From a virus: a stretch of 38,903 bases of DNA. A program made the translations under genes and the position numbers. The DNA is taken from positions 1 to 38,903 of IMG/VR virus record IMGVR_UViG_3300044675_000556; one strand, 5' to 3'. Of this stretch, positions 1 through 6,442 are shown one piece after another. Under the pieces are notes generated by a model. The model ran no database searches. It was not told the origin of the DNA and saw only the letters and a program-made list of their open reading frames with translations. Position 1 is the stretch's first letter. Each line of letters starts with the position of its first letter.

Positions 1-20
1 GAATTGTATGTGACTGCCAT
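1..20 (-). CDS. Start of baseplate/fibre-like protein (partial copy)
   Basis: This is the left-end copy of the first six codons of the gene that is complete at 38349-38705. Its ATG is at 20-18, one base downstream of the TAA at 24-22 that ends the gene at 22-366. The remainder is found only after closing the circle at position 38685. Confidence 0.85.
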
Positions 21-218
21 TTTATTCCGCCAGATCCCAGTTGAGGTTCTCTTCATTCCAGAAGTAAATCTTTTTGTCTTTTGGATAAGGCTTTGGCGCT
101 TGCCACTGTGCTTTGGAATCAAGCGTCCAAGAATCAAAAGGTTTTGGCGCTATGAATGCGTCAAGCTCTTCGTCATAATAGTATCCAACTGCTGCAAAGT
201 TCTTCCGAATGCGCCCAT
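1..218. repeat. Left copy of 218-base terminal repeat (circular overlap)
   Basis: Bases 1-218 match 38686-38903 base for base except position 91 (c), which is t at 38776. The repeat begins inside one gene and ends inside another, so it is most simply the overlap left when a circular or concatemeric genome was assembled into a linear contig, not a physical terminal repeat. The mismatch is a third-position change (AAG versus AAA, lysine) in the gene at 22-366. Confidence 0.95.
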
Positions 219-366
219 TGTATGAAGTTCGAAGGCACTTCTGATTTCTGAACTCCCCGTAATACTTTTCCCAGTCCGAGATTCCTTCAATAACTTCTGT
301 TTCATTTCGTCCAGTAATGACTTCAACCACCAGATTATTCTCGTCAAGAAATGCGTAGTGCGCCAT
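22..366 (-). CDS. Small virion-associated protein, paired with glycine-rich adhesin
   Basis: A 114-residue protein of unknown function. It shares its layout with the 81-residue protein at 20180-20425: an N-terminal MAH-(F/Y)-A stretch, a V-EVI segment, then T-SYNG-IR near the middle followed by FA--G--Y. In both places the gene directly follows a glycine-rich adhesin-like gene, so the two are probably paralogues serving the same adhesin type, as fibre chaperone or cap. The C-terminal third is rich in Trp, Pro and Lys and is absent from the shorter paralogue. The start codon overlaps the stop of the gene at 366-1229 (TAATG). Related small proteins are common in environmental tailed phages, but I know of no assigned role. 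Confidence 0.75.
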   Translation of the reverse strand: MAHYAFLDENNLVVEVITGRNETEVIEGISDWEKYYGEFRNQKCLRTSYNGRIRKNFAAVGYYYDEELDAFIAPKPFDSWTLDSKAQWQAPKPYPKDKKIYFWNEENLNWDLAE

Positions 367-1229
367 TAGACAGTCACCAATCCTGTTCCAGCGGTAAATT
401 TATAGTATTTGTATCCGCCTGTTACATACCGAGTATAAGTTAATCCAGCAGCGATTGTTGTGAGATCCGGTTTCGAATCTGCGTAGCGAATAATTACAAT
501 ACCTGAGTTGCCATTGCCTTGACCGCCTCCTCCACCGCCAGTATTAGCTGCGCCGTTTCCATTTCCGGGCATTCCTTGGGTTGAGCCGTTTCCGTCATTG
601 CCTCCGCCGCCTCCAGCAAACCAATAGGTTCCGCTTACATTTTGTCCAGAGCTAGTCGCCAAGCCCCACGCTGAATACGCAGAAGATCCTGCTCCGCCAT
701 TGCCTCCAAGATAGCTCGCTCCGCCTATGGCGTTGGTTCCTACGGCAGTTGCGCCTCCTCCGCCGCCTCCACCCCAAGTAGAAGGGCCGAATCCATTTCC
801 GCCAGCGAAGCCTTGGCCTGCCGTTCCTGCTCCGCCTGTTCCACCGCTAGATCCCGTAGAAGAAGCTCCGCCTCCGCCTCCAGATCCGCCGCTTGAACCA
901 TTCTGCCCAGACTGACCATTGTTACGATAAGAAGCTCCGCCTCCACCGCCTATTGCAGTAGAAGAACTGAAAGCACTGTTTGAACCGTTGCTTCCGTTAG
1001 GGCCATTCTGCGTTGTAAGAGTTGCTCCTCCTGATCCAATGGTGATTGTATAAGTTGGATCAGATAAAGAGAAAGCCGACAATCCAATAAGTCCGCCAGC
1101 TCCACCGCCACCTGCTTGACCGTATTGAGATCCGCCTCCACCACCACCGGCAACAATTAAAACGTCAGCGGAAATTACAGAAGAACCTCCGGCTGGCTGA
1201 GCGACTGCTCCAAAGATAGCGCGACGCAT
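366..1229 (-). CDS. Glycine-rich tail-fibre/adhesin-like protein (copy 1)
   Basis: 287 residues. A short head (about 1-20) is followed by an ADVLIVAGGGGGG segment, then about 200 residues dominated by runs of Gly with Ala, Ser and Asn, and a C-terminal block with GNSGIVIIRY and a Tyr-rich end closing in FTAGTG-V-V. This is the phage glycine-rich adhesin architecture, thought to fold as packed polyglycine helices at fibre tips. Homologous copies lie at 20430-21227 and 36724-37560. The gene sits between terminase and portal rather than in the tail module, so it may decorate the head or neck. The start follows the upstream stop directly (TAAATG). The long antisense proline-rich ORF is a shadow of the Gly codons. 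Confidence 0.75.
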   Translation of the reverse strand: MRRAIFGAVAQPAGGSSVISADVLIVAGGGGGGSQYGQAGGGGAGGLIGLSAFSLSDPTYTITIGSGGATLTTQNGPNGSNGSNSAFSSSTAIGGGGGASYRNNGQSGQNGSSGGSGGGGGASSTGSSGGTGGAGTAGQGFAGGNGFGPSTWGGGGGGGATAVGTNAIGGASYLGGNGGAGSSAYSAWGLATSSGQNVSGTYWFAGGGGGNDGNGSTQGMPGNGNGAANTGGGGGGQGNGNSGIVIIRYADSKPDLTTIAAGLTYTRYVTGGYKYYKFTAGTGLVTV

Positions 1230-1511
1230 TTAGATACCAGAGAAAAGAACTACTACATCTCCTGCTGAAGTTGCGCTACCTGCAATAGCCCAAAGAGCGT
1301 CGTTTGCATTAAGGCAGATTACCAAGCTAGAAGCAGCAGCGATTGTTGCGCCCTTTGTTGCTCCAGAAGTTGCAACGCTAGATCCGCCGACATAAATAGG
1401 CGAAGCAGATCCGTTGTAAATAGTTACCGTTGTGTATTGCACACCATTTGGAAGCTGAAAGAGCTTCGCAGCAGCGGTTGTAACGATTGGATTTTGCTGG
1501 ACAAGTGCCAT
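1230..1511 (-). CDS. Small beta-rich decoration-like protein
   Basis: 93 residues, Ala/Ser/Thr/Val-rich, with no Cys pairs and no membrane segment. The pattern of an I-N turn, -VG-S-V, a G--L step, a D-L(W/Y)-I strand and a closing VV-L-SG is shared with the 100-residue protein at 33610-33912, so the two look like paralogous jelly-roll or Ig-like virion proteins. The start is well supported by AAAGGAG seven bases upstream of the ATG. It lies just downstream of the large terminase (11-base gap). A capsid decoration or head-fibre base role is inferred from size, composition and position. Confidence 0.6.
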   Translation of the reverse strand: MALVQQNPIVTTAAAKLFQLPNGVQYTTVTIYNGSASPIYVGGSSVATSGATKGATIAAASSLVICLNANDALWAIAGSATSAGDVVVLFSGI

Positions 1512-1522
1512 TTTTTTCTCCT

Positions 1523-2890
1523 TTAAGACTCAGACTGAATCATAACAGAACCGCACTTGGAGCAATGGCTTTGGGACTTAGGCATAGGGAGATTACATTT
1601 TGCGCAAAAGTTAGCAATCGCGTTAAAGTAATTGGAAATGTTGGCAGTTCCTAGAAGGTCGCTGAATCCCTGCACCATAGCGTCAAGGCGATCTGGAGAG
1701 TCTGAGCTTTCAGGAGTCCAGAGGGTCATTTGTTCTTCCAGTTTGTCGAAGGCTCCGACGTGCTTGATTCTGCCCTGCTCATACATTGCAGCAACCGGCT
1801 CGGCTCTGAGTTTCTTTCCGACGTGGACTCGCACTTCTCGAATCGGCAAAGTTGCGTCGACTTGGCGCAAGACTGCACTCACCATGTCCCCTCCTTGATT
1901 GACTTCGACCAAGATTGAATCTGCTTTCCATTCCTTGAAGACTTCTACTGCCTTGCGCGCCCAGTCAAGAGGGCTTCCCTTGAAGGAGTAATCTGCCAAG
2001 ACATAGCCGAATCCTCTTGCGTCGGCTCCACAGACAACGATTCCTGTTTCGTCTGAGGCTTGCGTATTGGTTACGGCTGGATCTATGGAAACAGTAATCC
2101 GAGAAAGAGGAGGGATTTCCCCCACGCGATTGCGCTCGATTAGCCCACGAGTCCAGAGCGCTCCTTCGACGTCCTCCAGAATCTCCCCGTATAACTCCTG
2201 CCTTCCAAGGCGAGTGCCGTTGTAGCGCGCTTGTAATTCGATAAGGGCTTGGGGCGCAAGGTTGGCTGCATTGTCAAAAGTTGAGCCTCGCACGACCACG
2301 ACAGAGCCGTCATCTCTGGAGTTGAGCTTGCGGATAAGAGGCACAGGCTTAGGGGTCGTTGTGATCACAGTCCGGGGGTGGTCGCCAAGCCGGAGGCCGA
2401 ACTGGAGCTGGTCGTAGGTATCTTCATAGCGCCAAGCGGCTAGCTCGTCGCACCACGCTCCGTGGTGTTGAGGGCCTCTGAGGCGATCTGGCTCGTCGGC
2501 TGAGAAGAGCTTGATTCTGCTCCCATTGACGAGCTTGATTTCCCCAATAGAGCGGTTGTAATAATCGAGAACGCCATACTGACGAAGAATGGGGAGCAAG
2601 CCTGACTCACCCTCTGCACAAGTATCTCGAACGTCGCCGAAGGTTGGGGCGATAACTGCCCACCTTGTATCTCTTTGCGTGATCGCTTGCCACGCAATCC
2701 ATTCAGCGGCAGTTCTGGTCTTTCCTGCTCCACGCCCGGCGAGATAGAGCCAAGTCGTCCAAGCCTCGTCCTCATTGGGTAACTGTTCCGGCCTCGCCAG
2801 ATCGTTCTCCCAGAGAATCCTCCTGTCCTGCAATCTCTCGTACAGCTTGGACAATTTCGCGTGTTCTCTGTCGTAAAAGGTTTCCGTCAT
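1523..2890 (-). CDS. terL: Terminase large subunit with C-terminal zinc ribbon
   Basis: The 455-residue packaging motor. The N-terminal ATPase shows a Walker A motif GRGAGKTR (52-59) and a Walker B region GAWCDELAAW. The C-terminal RNase H-like nuclease is recognisable by SIDPAVTN, ILVEVNQGGDMV and DRLDAMVQGF, which carry the acidic metal ligands. It drives ATP-dependent DNA translocation through the portal and cuts the concatemer. Oddly, the last 29 residues form a CxxC...CxxC zinc ribbon (C429, C432, C443, C446) that most large terminases lack. The start is fixed by GTGGAGG nine bases upstream, which makes the gene overlap the small terminase frame by 119 bases. Confidence 0.93.
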   Translation of the reverse strand: MTETFYDREHAKLSKLYERLQDRRILWENDLARPEQLPNEDEAWTTWLYLAGRGAGKTRTAAEWIAWQAITQRDTRWAVIAPTFGDVRDTCAEGESGLLPILRQYGVLDYYNRSIGEIKLVNGSRIKLFSADEPDRLRGPQHHGAWCDELAAWRYEDTYDQLQFGLRLGDHPRTVITTTPKPVPLIRKLNSRDDGSVVVVRGSTFDNAANLAPQALIELQARYNGTRLGRQELYGEILEDVEGALWTRGLIERNRVGEIPPLSRITVSIDPAVTNTQASDETGIVVCGADARGFGYVLADYSFKGSPLDWARKAVEVFKEWKADSILVEVNQGGDMVSAVLRQVDATLPIREVRVHVGKKLRAEPVAAMYEQGRIKHVGAFDKLEEQMTLWTPESSDSPDRLDAMVQGFSDLLGTANISNYFNAIANFCAKCNLPMPKSQSHCSKCGSVMIQSES

Positions 2891-3257
2891 AACTAGTTAC
2901 CTCCACTTCAGTTTTTATTGGGGCGTCTATGCCGAACAATTTTGCGTCGCGTTCTAAGATTTTGAGCATTAGCTTAATCGCCTCGAAGTCGCCTTGGAGG
3001 ATTTGGGGCCAGATTGCTTTGAGCGCTATCTCCAGCCTTTGCCTATGAAGCTCGCGCATTTCAGAGTTGATTGCGTCGTCCCTAACGCGCTCCATTGCTC
3101 GGCGAAAGGCAGCTCTGGCTCCAGATTCATTTGAGTATCCGAGCTTCCGCGCTATCTGGTCAAAAGTTGCTCCGCCTTGGCGATAAGCCACAACCTGACG
3201 CTCTTTCTCGAAGAGTTCAGGATCTAGTGAAATTACTTGCGTATCGTTTTCTTGCAT
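2772..3257 (-). CDS. Terminase small subunit-like protein
   Basis: 161 residues. An N-terminal helix-turn-helix (about 20-50, with AYRQGGATFDQIARKLGY) resembles the DNA-binding domains of small terminases and homeodomain-like HTH proteins. It is followed by a long charged helical region (60-115) suited to oligomerisation and a flexible C-terminus. Its place directly upstream of terL supports recognition of the packaging site. The reading frame continues 119 bases into terL, so its C-terminal 39 residues are encoded on the same DNA as the terL N-terminus. The start is eight bases after the stop of the Mom-like gene. Confidence 0.75.
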   Translation of the reverse strand: MQENDTQVISLDPELFEKERQVVAYRQGGATFDQIARKLGYSNESGARAAFRRAMERVRDDAINSEMRELHRQRLEIALKAIWPQILQGDFEAIKLMLKILERDAKLFGIDAPIKTEVEVTSYDGNLLRQRTREIVQAVREIAGQEDSLGERSGEAGTVTQ

Positions 3258-3264
3258 AGTCGCA

Positions 3265-4044
3265 TTACGATTCTTGGGTATGAGGTTGGAGCAGTGGGGT
3301 CAGATTTGCACTGCCCTCTTCTGGCAGGGAGCCAGACGTGTCGCTTTCTACACTTCCACCGCGTGAACCTAGATACATTTTTGCCCCGGCTCTTTCAATC
3401 TCAGAGAAAGGAATCTCTGCGACTGTAAGACGCTTTCTTGCTTCGGGCTTCAGGAAATAAACATACCTCAGTTGAAACCCTTCCGCTTTTTCAGCACCGA
3501 TACTGCTCAGGAACTTGTGGCTTGATTCTGTTCCTGTCTTTCCCCACTTTTTCTGAAGCTCCGAAGATACTCCTGTGGTGAAGTTTATGTCTGCCGCGTA
3601 TTCCCCGTCTGGCAAGCGCCAAATCGTCTTGTTGCGGTTGATCTGAGTAAGCACAAAGCCAGAAGCGCGGTAGATAGTTCCGTCGCCACATTGAGTCCCG
3701 TCTGCGAATGAGATTACCCACTCCAAGTGAGGAGCGTGCTTTTTGAGCATTTTAAGAGCAACTCCTATTGCGCGAGATTCAGAGTTGCGAGGCAGAGCGT
3801 CGCTGAATGCCATTCGATTAAGTTCGACAAAGCCATTCCAAGGAGTTCCAGCGACTAGACCCTGAGTCTTGCGCTTATCCATAGAAGGGCCGAACTGGAG
3901 CGCTCCCTCTAGCTTGCCGTTATAGAAAACGCCTATGTGGATCTGTGAGTTAGGAGCAACTTTCTTACTGTAATGAATCTTGCGCACAAGAGCGTTCGCC
4001 TCGGCTGAGGTAATTGGTTTTAAGACTATGTCTTTGGCGCTCAT
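3265..4044 (-). CDS. Mom-like DNA-modification protein (GNAT-type fold)
   Basis: 259 residues. The core (about 25-135) carries HYSKK (24-28), GVFYNGKLEGALQFG (38-52), ELNRMAFSDALPRNSESRAIG (74-94) and SFADGTQCGDGTIYRASGF (112-130). I recognise this as the phage Mom-like family, related to GNAT acyltransferases. In phage Mu, Mom converts adenine to a carbamoylmethyl-modified base that blocks many restriction enzymes. Substrate and product here cannot be read from sequence. The C-terminal 80 residues are less conserved and end in a Ser/Gly/Pro-rich tail. The start overlaps the stop of the ParB-domain gene (ATGA), so translation is coupled, and the small terminase gene follows after seven bases. 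Modification just before packaging would fit this position. Confidence 0.65.
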   Translation of the reverse strand: MSAKDIVLKPITSAEANALVRKIHYSKKVAPNSQIHIGVFYNGKLEGALQFGPSMDKRKTQGLVAGTPWNGFVELNRMAFSDALPRNSESRAIGVALKMLKKHAPHLEWVISFADGTQCGDGTIYRASGFVLTQINRNKTIWRLPDGEYAADINFTTGVSSELQKKWGKTGTESSHKFLSSIGAEKAEGFQLRYVYFLKPEARKRLTVAEIPFSEIERAGAKMYLGSRGGSVESDTSGSLPEEGSANLTPLLQPHTQES

Positions 4045-4640
4045 ACCTGAGTTCCCAAAAAGATTTCAGCCATTCTTGTAAGGGCATTCCCATTACGGTT
4101 TGTGTTATCCGATTCCGGGAACTCTCCAAGGGCAACTGAAGCGCTAATCGCTTCGTTCACTGTTTGGACTTGCTCGTGGCTAAGAGTAAAAGTTACTTGC
4201 TGGAATTGGGATTGTTCCTTTGCGGTCTTATCGAATGCGTCTGCCCAATCGTCAGCGCTTGCTTGAAGAATCTTCTCAAAGCCAAGCTCTTTAATGTCCC
4301 ACGCCATTTCTTCAAGATCTACAAGTTGCGTTGCGAGGATTGCTTCGTCCCACTCCGCTAATTCTGCCGAGCGATTATCTGCGAGCGCGAAAGCCTTTGC
4401 CTTGTCGGTATCCCAATCTTCAGGAACTTCAACCACTGCAATCTCTTTCCACTTTAAGCCTTTGGCTGCTTCATAAGTTCCGTTACCTGCAATGATTACG
4501 CCGTTATGAATAACAATCGGCTTTCTTTGTCCGAATGCGTCAAGGCTGGCAGAAATAGCTGCAAGGTTTTTCTCCGAATGTTTGCGAGCATTGTTCGGAT
4601 CTGGCTTAATTTCTTCAAGCTTTACAGTTTTAATTTCCAC
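4041..4640 (-). CDS. ParB/Srx-like N-terminal domain protein
   Basis: 199 residues starting at GTG, with a strong AAGGAGG five bases upstream. Residues 1-90 form a ParB-like domain: VKLEEIKPDPNNARKH, then SLDAFGQRKPIVI and AGNGTYEAAK, the last matching the conserved nucleotide/DNA-binding box of the family, followed by ALADNRSAELAEWDE. The C-terminal half is helical and unassigned. No ParA lies nearby, so partitioning is unlikely. In phages such domains often accompany DNA-modification enzymes, and here the gene is coupled by a 4-base overlap to the Mom-like gene. It could guide that enzyme, act as a nuclease, or bind DNA for packaging; the first is my preferred inference. Confidence 0.75.
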   Translation of the reverse strand: MEIKTVKLEEIKPDPNNARKHSEKNLAAISASLDAFGQRKPIVIHNGVIIAGNGTYEAAKGLKWKEIAVVEVPEDWDTDKAKAFALADNRSAELAEWDEAILATQLVDLEEMAWDIKELGFEKILQASADDWADAFDKTAKEQSQFQQVTFTLSHEQVQTVNEAISASVALGEFPESDNTNRNGNALTRMAEIFLGTQV

Positions 4641-4663
4641 GTTTGCCTCCTTGCATTACTTTA

Positions 4664-4840
4664 TCACTGGGGTTTTATGTCCGCCAGTTTCAAACGCTCA
4701 TCTAATAAGTCGTCAAGAGTTTCCAGTAAAAGATTTCTGCGTTGCGGTTTCAAGCGGTCGTCAGCCAGAAGCGTCTGTATGTGCTTCATAGCCTCGTCGA
4801 GATCTTCGACTGTTACCTCTTCAGTTATTACAACGGTCAT
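4664..4840 (-). CDS. Small acidic hypothetical protein (58 aa)
   Basis: A 58-residue ORF from ATG at 4840 to TGA at 4664, filling the space between the HTH protein and the ParB-domain gene. It begins MTVVITEEVTVEDLDEA and is predicted to be helical, with LLLETLDDLLDERLKL near the end. The start is nine bases after the upstream stop, with no clear ribosome-binding site. No family is recognised. Support comes from operon packing and from the absence of any competing frame. Confidence 0.55.
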   Translation of the reverse strand: MTVVITEEVTVEDLDEAMKHIQTLLADDRLKPQRRNLLLETLDDLLDERLKLADIKPQ

Positions 4841-4849
4841 GCACGAAGA

Positions 4850-5035
4850 CTAGCGGTGCTTACGTGCCTCTCGCTTGGCAGCATAAGCGGTTACCTCTTC
4901 GGTAGAATAGAAAACATTTCGCCATTCCCGGCGCTTCCACTTCAAGGTTCCTCTGTGCTGAATCTGTCGAAGGTTGTTGATAGTAATTCCAAGGTAGTCC
5001 GCGACCTCTTGGGAGGACATTTCATTCTCTACCAC
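4850..5035 (-). CDS. Small MerR/excisionase-type HTH protein
   Basis: A 61-residue DNA-binding protein. MSSQEVADYLGITINNLRQIQHRGTL is a typical helix-turn-helix followed by the W-KR wing of the HTH_17/excisionase class. This fold is used by phage excisionases and by small transcriptional regulators. No integrase is encoded in the window, so a regulator role in the switch to late genes is more likely than excision. Its start overlaps the end of the SSB gene by seven bases. Confidence 0.75.
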   Translation of the reverse strand: MVENEMSSQEVADYLGITINNLRQIQHRGTLKWKRREWRNVFYSTEEVTAYAAKREARKHR

Positions 5036-5397
5036 GGCGCAACCTCTTCTTTTGGCGCTGGCTTGCTCTTTCCTGAGCGAGCTACCTTGGCAATAGATTC
5101 TGCGTTGATTTCAAGCGAGGTTTTCTCTTCGCCGTTCTTATCTTTGTAATTTGACTGGCGGAACTTGCCAATTATGAGAACCGTATCGCCCTTTGCGTAG
5201 TTATCTACAACAGTTTCCGCTTGTGATCCGAAGACCACAACATTGAACCAAATTGTTTCGCCGTCTTCCCATTGCCCCGTAACTTTATTCTTTGTGCGCG
5301 GAGTTTCTGCAACTGAAAACTTTGTAATTCCAAGATCGCCGGAGAACTTAATCTCTGGGTCTTTGCCAATGTTGCCCTGAACCGTAATTTGTGCCAT
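5029..5397 (-). CDS. ssb: Single-stranded DNA-binding protein
   Basis: 122 residues with the SSB OB-fold: MAQITVQGNIGKDPEIKF at the start, GITKFSVAETPR, an IWFNVVVFGSQAETV segment and GDTVLIIGKFRQSNYKDKNG. The C-terminus is Lys/Pro-rich and ends EEVAPW, a shortened relative of the acidic tip through which SSB contacts partners. It would coat ssDNA during phage replication and recombination. It is packed directly after the HNH gene (its ATG follows the HNH stop) and before the HTH gene. Confidence 0.92.
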   Translation of the reverse strand: MAQITVQGNIGKDPEIKFSGDLGITKFSVAETPRTKNKVTGQWEDGETIWFNVVVFGSQAETVVDNYAKGDTVLIIGKFRQSNYKDKNGEEKTSLEINAESIAKVARSGKSKPAPKEEVAPW

Positions 5398-5730
5398 TTA
5401 CTTCGCCTTCTCTAGTAATTTGTAGCTTCCGTCGTCTAATAGTAATACGATAGAGCCGTCTGGTCTAATCAGAGGGTGCTCGTCGGGCCTGGCCCAAGAC
5501 GGAACCATAAATCCCATACGCTCAGATTCTTCAGGATTGTCGTGGATTGAATCCTTTTGCTGAATGTGGCAAGAATTGTGGACGGCAATTAAGTTCGAAA
5601 CCTGATCCTTGCCGCCCCTAGATTTGAGCTTTCGGTGGTGGAGATTGTAAGCGTCAGAGAGAACGCCTCCGCATTTCTCGCAATAGCCCCCAGCGCGCTC
5701 AATGACTTTCTGAGCAATCTTTTTGTCCAT
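5398..5730 (-). CDS. HNH endonuclease
   Basis: 110 residues. The HNH core is clear: YCEKCGG (C17, C20), NLHHRKLKSRGG (H31, H32), VSNLIAVHNSCH (N46, H51, C54), making a zinc-stabilised beta-beta-alpha metal nuclease that nicks or cuts DNA. The C-terminal half (WARPDEHPLIRPDGSIVLLLDDGSY) resembles the tail of free-standing phage HNH proteins. HNH enzymes in terminase operons assist genome packaging in several phages. Here three phage genes and a small ORF separate it from terS/terL on the same unit, so either a packaging role or a homing role is possible. Confidence 0.88.
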   Translation of the reverse strand: MDKKIAQKVIERAGGYCEKCGGVLSDAYNLHHRKLKSRGGKDQVSNLIAVHNSCHIQQKDSIHDNPEESERMGFMVPSWARPDEHPLIRPDGSIVLLLDDGSYKLLEKAK

Positions 5731-5739
5731 AAGTGAATC

Positions 5740-6222
5740 CTAGTACCAAGGGTTTCCCTTTTGGGCTTGGCGTTGCCAAAACGCCCAAGCATTACAAGGC
5801 GTGTCGTAGCGCTTGTAAATGTATCTCAGCCCTGCCTTAATCTGGATTTTTGGATCTTTCGGCTTGTAAGGGTATTTGTAATTGCCCCAAGTCGAAGGCA
5901 AGAACTGAAAAAGCCCAAAAGCCCCGGAGGATTTGTTGTGCGCCAGAGGATTCCAGCGACTTTCGTGGTGAATGAGCTGGTCAAGGCAAGCGAACTCCTT
6001 CTTGCTTCCCCATTGCGCCATTACGCTTTGGTGAGCAATCTCTTTTGGAGTCATTTTCATAGCTTTTGTTGCGAGAGGCGCTTGGGCCTGCGCGCAACTT
6101 ATAGATAAGCCGAGTCCTACCGCTATGGCAATTACAAGGACTCTAGCTCTGAGCCGTATCGGATCAGCCCTTCTTTCCGCCACAATAGGCGCAGATAGTA
6201 ATTCCGTAAATCTGAGCGCCAC
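5740..6222 (-). CDS. Exported lysozyme-like transglycosylase
   Basis: 160 residues from a GTG start; a later GTG at 6183 in the same frame is an alternative. A basic segment RLRAR precedes a hydrophobic stretch (29-42) and an AQA-type signal-peptidase site near 46-48, so the enzyme should be secreted. The catalytic domain follows, with the Glu in CLDQLIHHESRWNPLAHN (E87), then SSGAFGLFQFLPSTWG, an AGLRYIYKRY segment and a C-terminal CNAWAFW...WY closing block, as in actinobacterial Rpf/SLT-like transglycosylases. It cleaves peptidoglycan glycan strands. It is about 12 kb from the lysis cassette and sits in the SSB/terminase unit, so it may serve the virion or superinfection rather than release. 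Confidence 0.8.
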   Translation of the reverse strand: MALRFTELLSAPIVAERRADPIRLRARVLVIAIAVGLGLSISCAQAQAPLATKAMKMTPKEIAHQSVMAQWGSKKEFACLDQLIHHESRWNPLAHNKSSGAFGLFQFLPSTWGNYKYPYKPKDPKIQIKAGLRYIYKRYDTPCNAWAFWQRQAQKGNPWY

Positions 6223-6262
6223 AACCGGTGCAGCGTTGAATCATTTTGTCGTTGCTTTCCAT
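6164..6262 (-). CDS. 32-residue zinc-ribbon peptide
   Basis: A short ORF from ATG at 6262 to TGA at 6164. GAAAGGGGAAC just upstream gives a good ribosome-binding site. The peptide carries RCTGCG and CAYCGG, two CxxC knuckles ten residues apart, ending GKKG: a minimal rubredoxin-like zinc ribbon. An internal ATG at 6244 is a second possible start. It is the first gene after the TATAAT box at 6299-6304, and its 3' 59 bases overlap the predicted start of the transglycosylase in another frame. The function is unknown. Confidence 0.65.
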   Translation of the reverse strand: MESNDKMIQRCTGCGAQIYGITICAYCGGKKG

Positions 6263-6298
6263 TCTTGTTCCCCTTTCAGAGAAGAGTTTGGTCTGAGA

Positions 6299-6304
6299 AT
6301 TATA
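6299..6304 (-). promoter_or_regulatory. Promoter -10 box (TATAAT) for the SSB/terminase unit
   Basis: Read on the minus strand, 6304-6299 is a perfect TATAAT preceded by ACGGG. It lies 36 bases upstream of the zinc-ribbon peptide start and just after a large hairpin. No good TTGACA match is present 16-18 bases upstream, so it may need an activator; the phage WhiB protein is a possible one. Confidence 0.5.
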
Positions 6305-6313
6305 CCCGTAATG

Positions 6314-6358
6314 CCGAATCTGGCTCCCAACTAGAACGGTAGTCGGGAGCCGATTCGG
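6314..6358 (-). terminator. Long inverted repeat ending the early operon
   Basis: CCGAATC-t-GGCTCCC (6314-6328) pairs with GGGAGCCGATTCGG (6345-6358): 14 base pairs with one bulged base around a 16-base loop. It lies in the 180-base gap between the 37-residue gene (6443-6556) and the zinc-ribbon gene. A T-run is lacking, so termination may be weak or factor-dependent. It is immediately followed by a TATAAT box, so it separates two transcription units. No tRNA cloverleaf fits here. The rest of the gap (6359-6442) shows nothing I recognise. Confidence 0.55.
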
Positions 6359-6442
6359 TGGCGCAGATCTGGCTCGGCTAGGGAGCGTCTTGACCAGTCT
6401 TGGCAGGAAATGAATAAACCCGCTTTGACGCCTCTTCAGTAA

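Noticed and set aside
1-218. Terminal direct repeat as a physical genome end
   Set aside because: The repeat starts and stops inside genes, is short and carries a mismatch; a circular assembly overlap explains it more simply.
4850-5035. Excisionase as evidence of a temperate phage
   Set aside because: No integrase, attachment site or clear repressor is visible, and this HTH class also includes ordinary regulators, so lysogeny is not supported.
4742-5149. 135-residue plus-strand ORF over the small HTH and SSB genes
   Set aside because: It is opposite to SSB and the HTH gene, which are clear, and opposite to the coupled operon; no ribosome site or motif.
6270-6440. Possible tRNA or structured RNA in the 180-base gap
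   Set aside because: The inverted repeat lacks D, anticodon and T arms and a CCA-compatible acceptor; it fits a terminator hairpin better.
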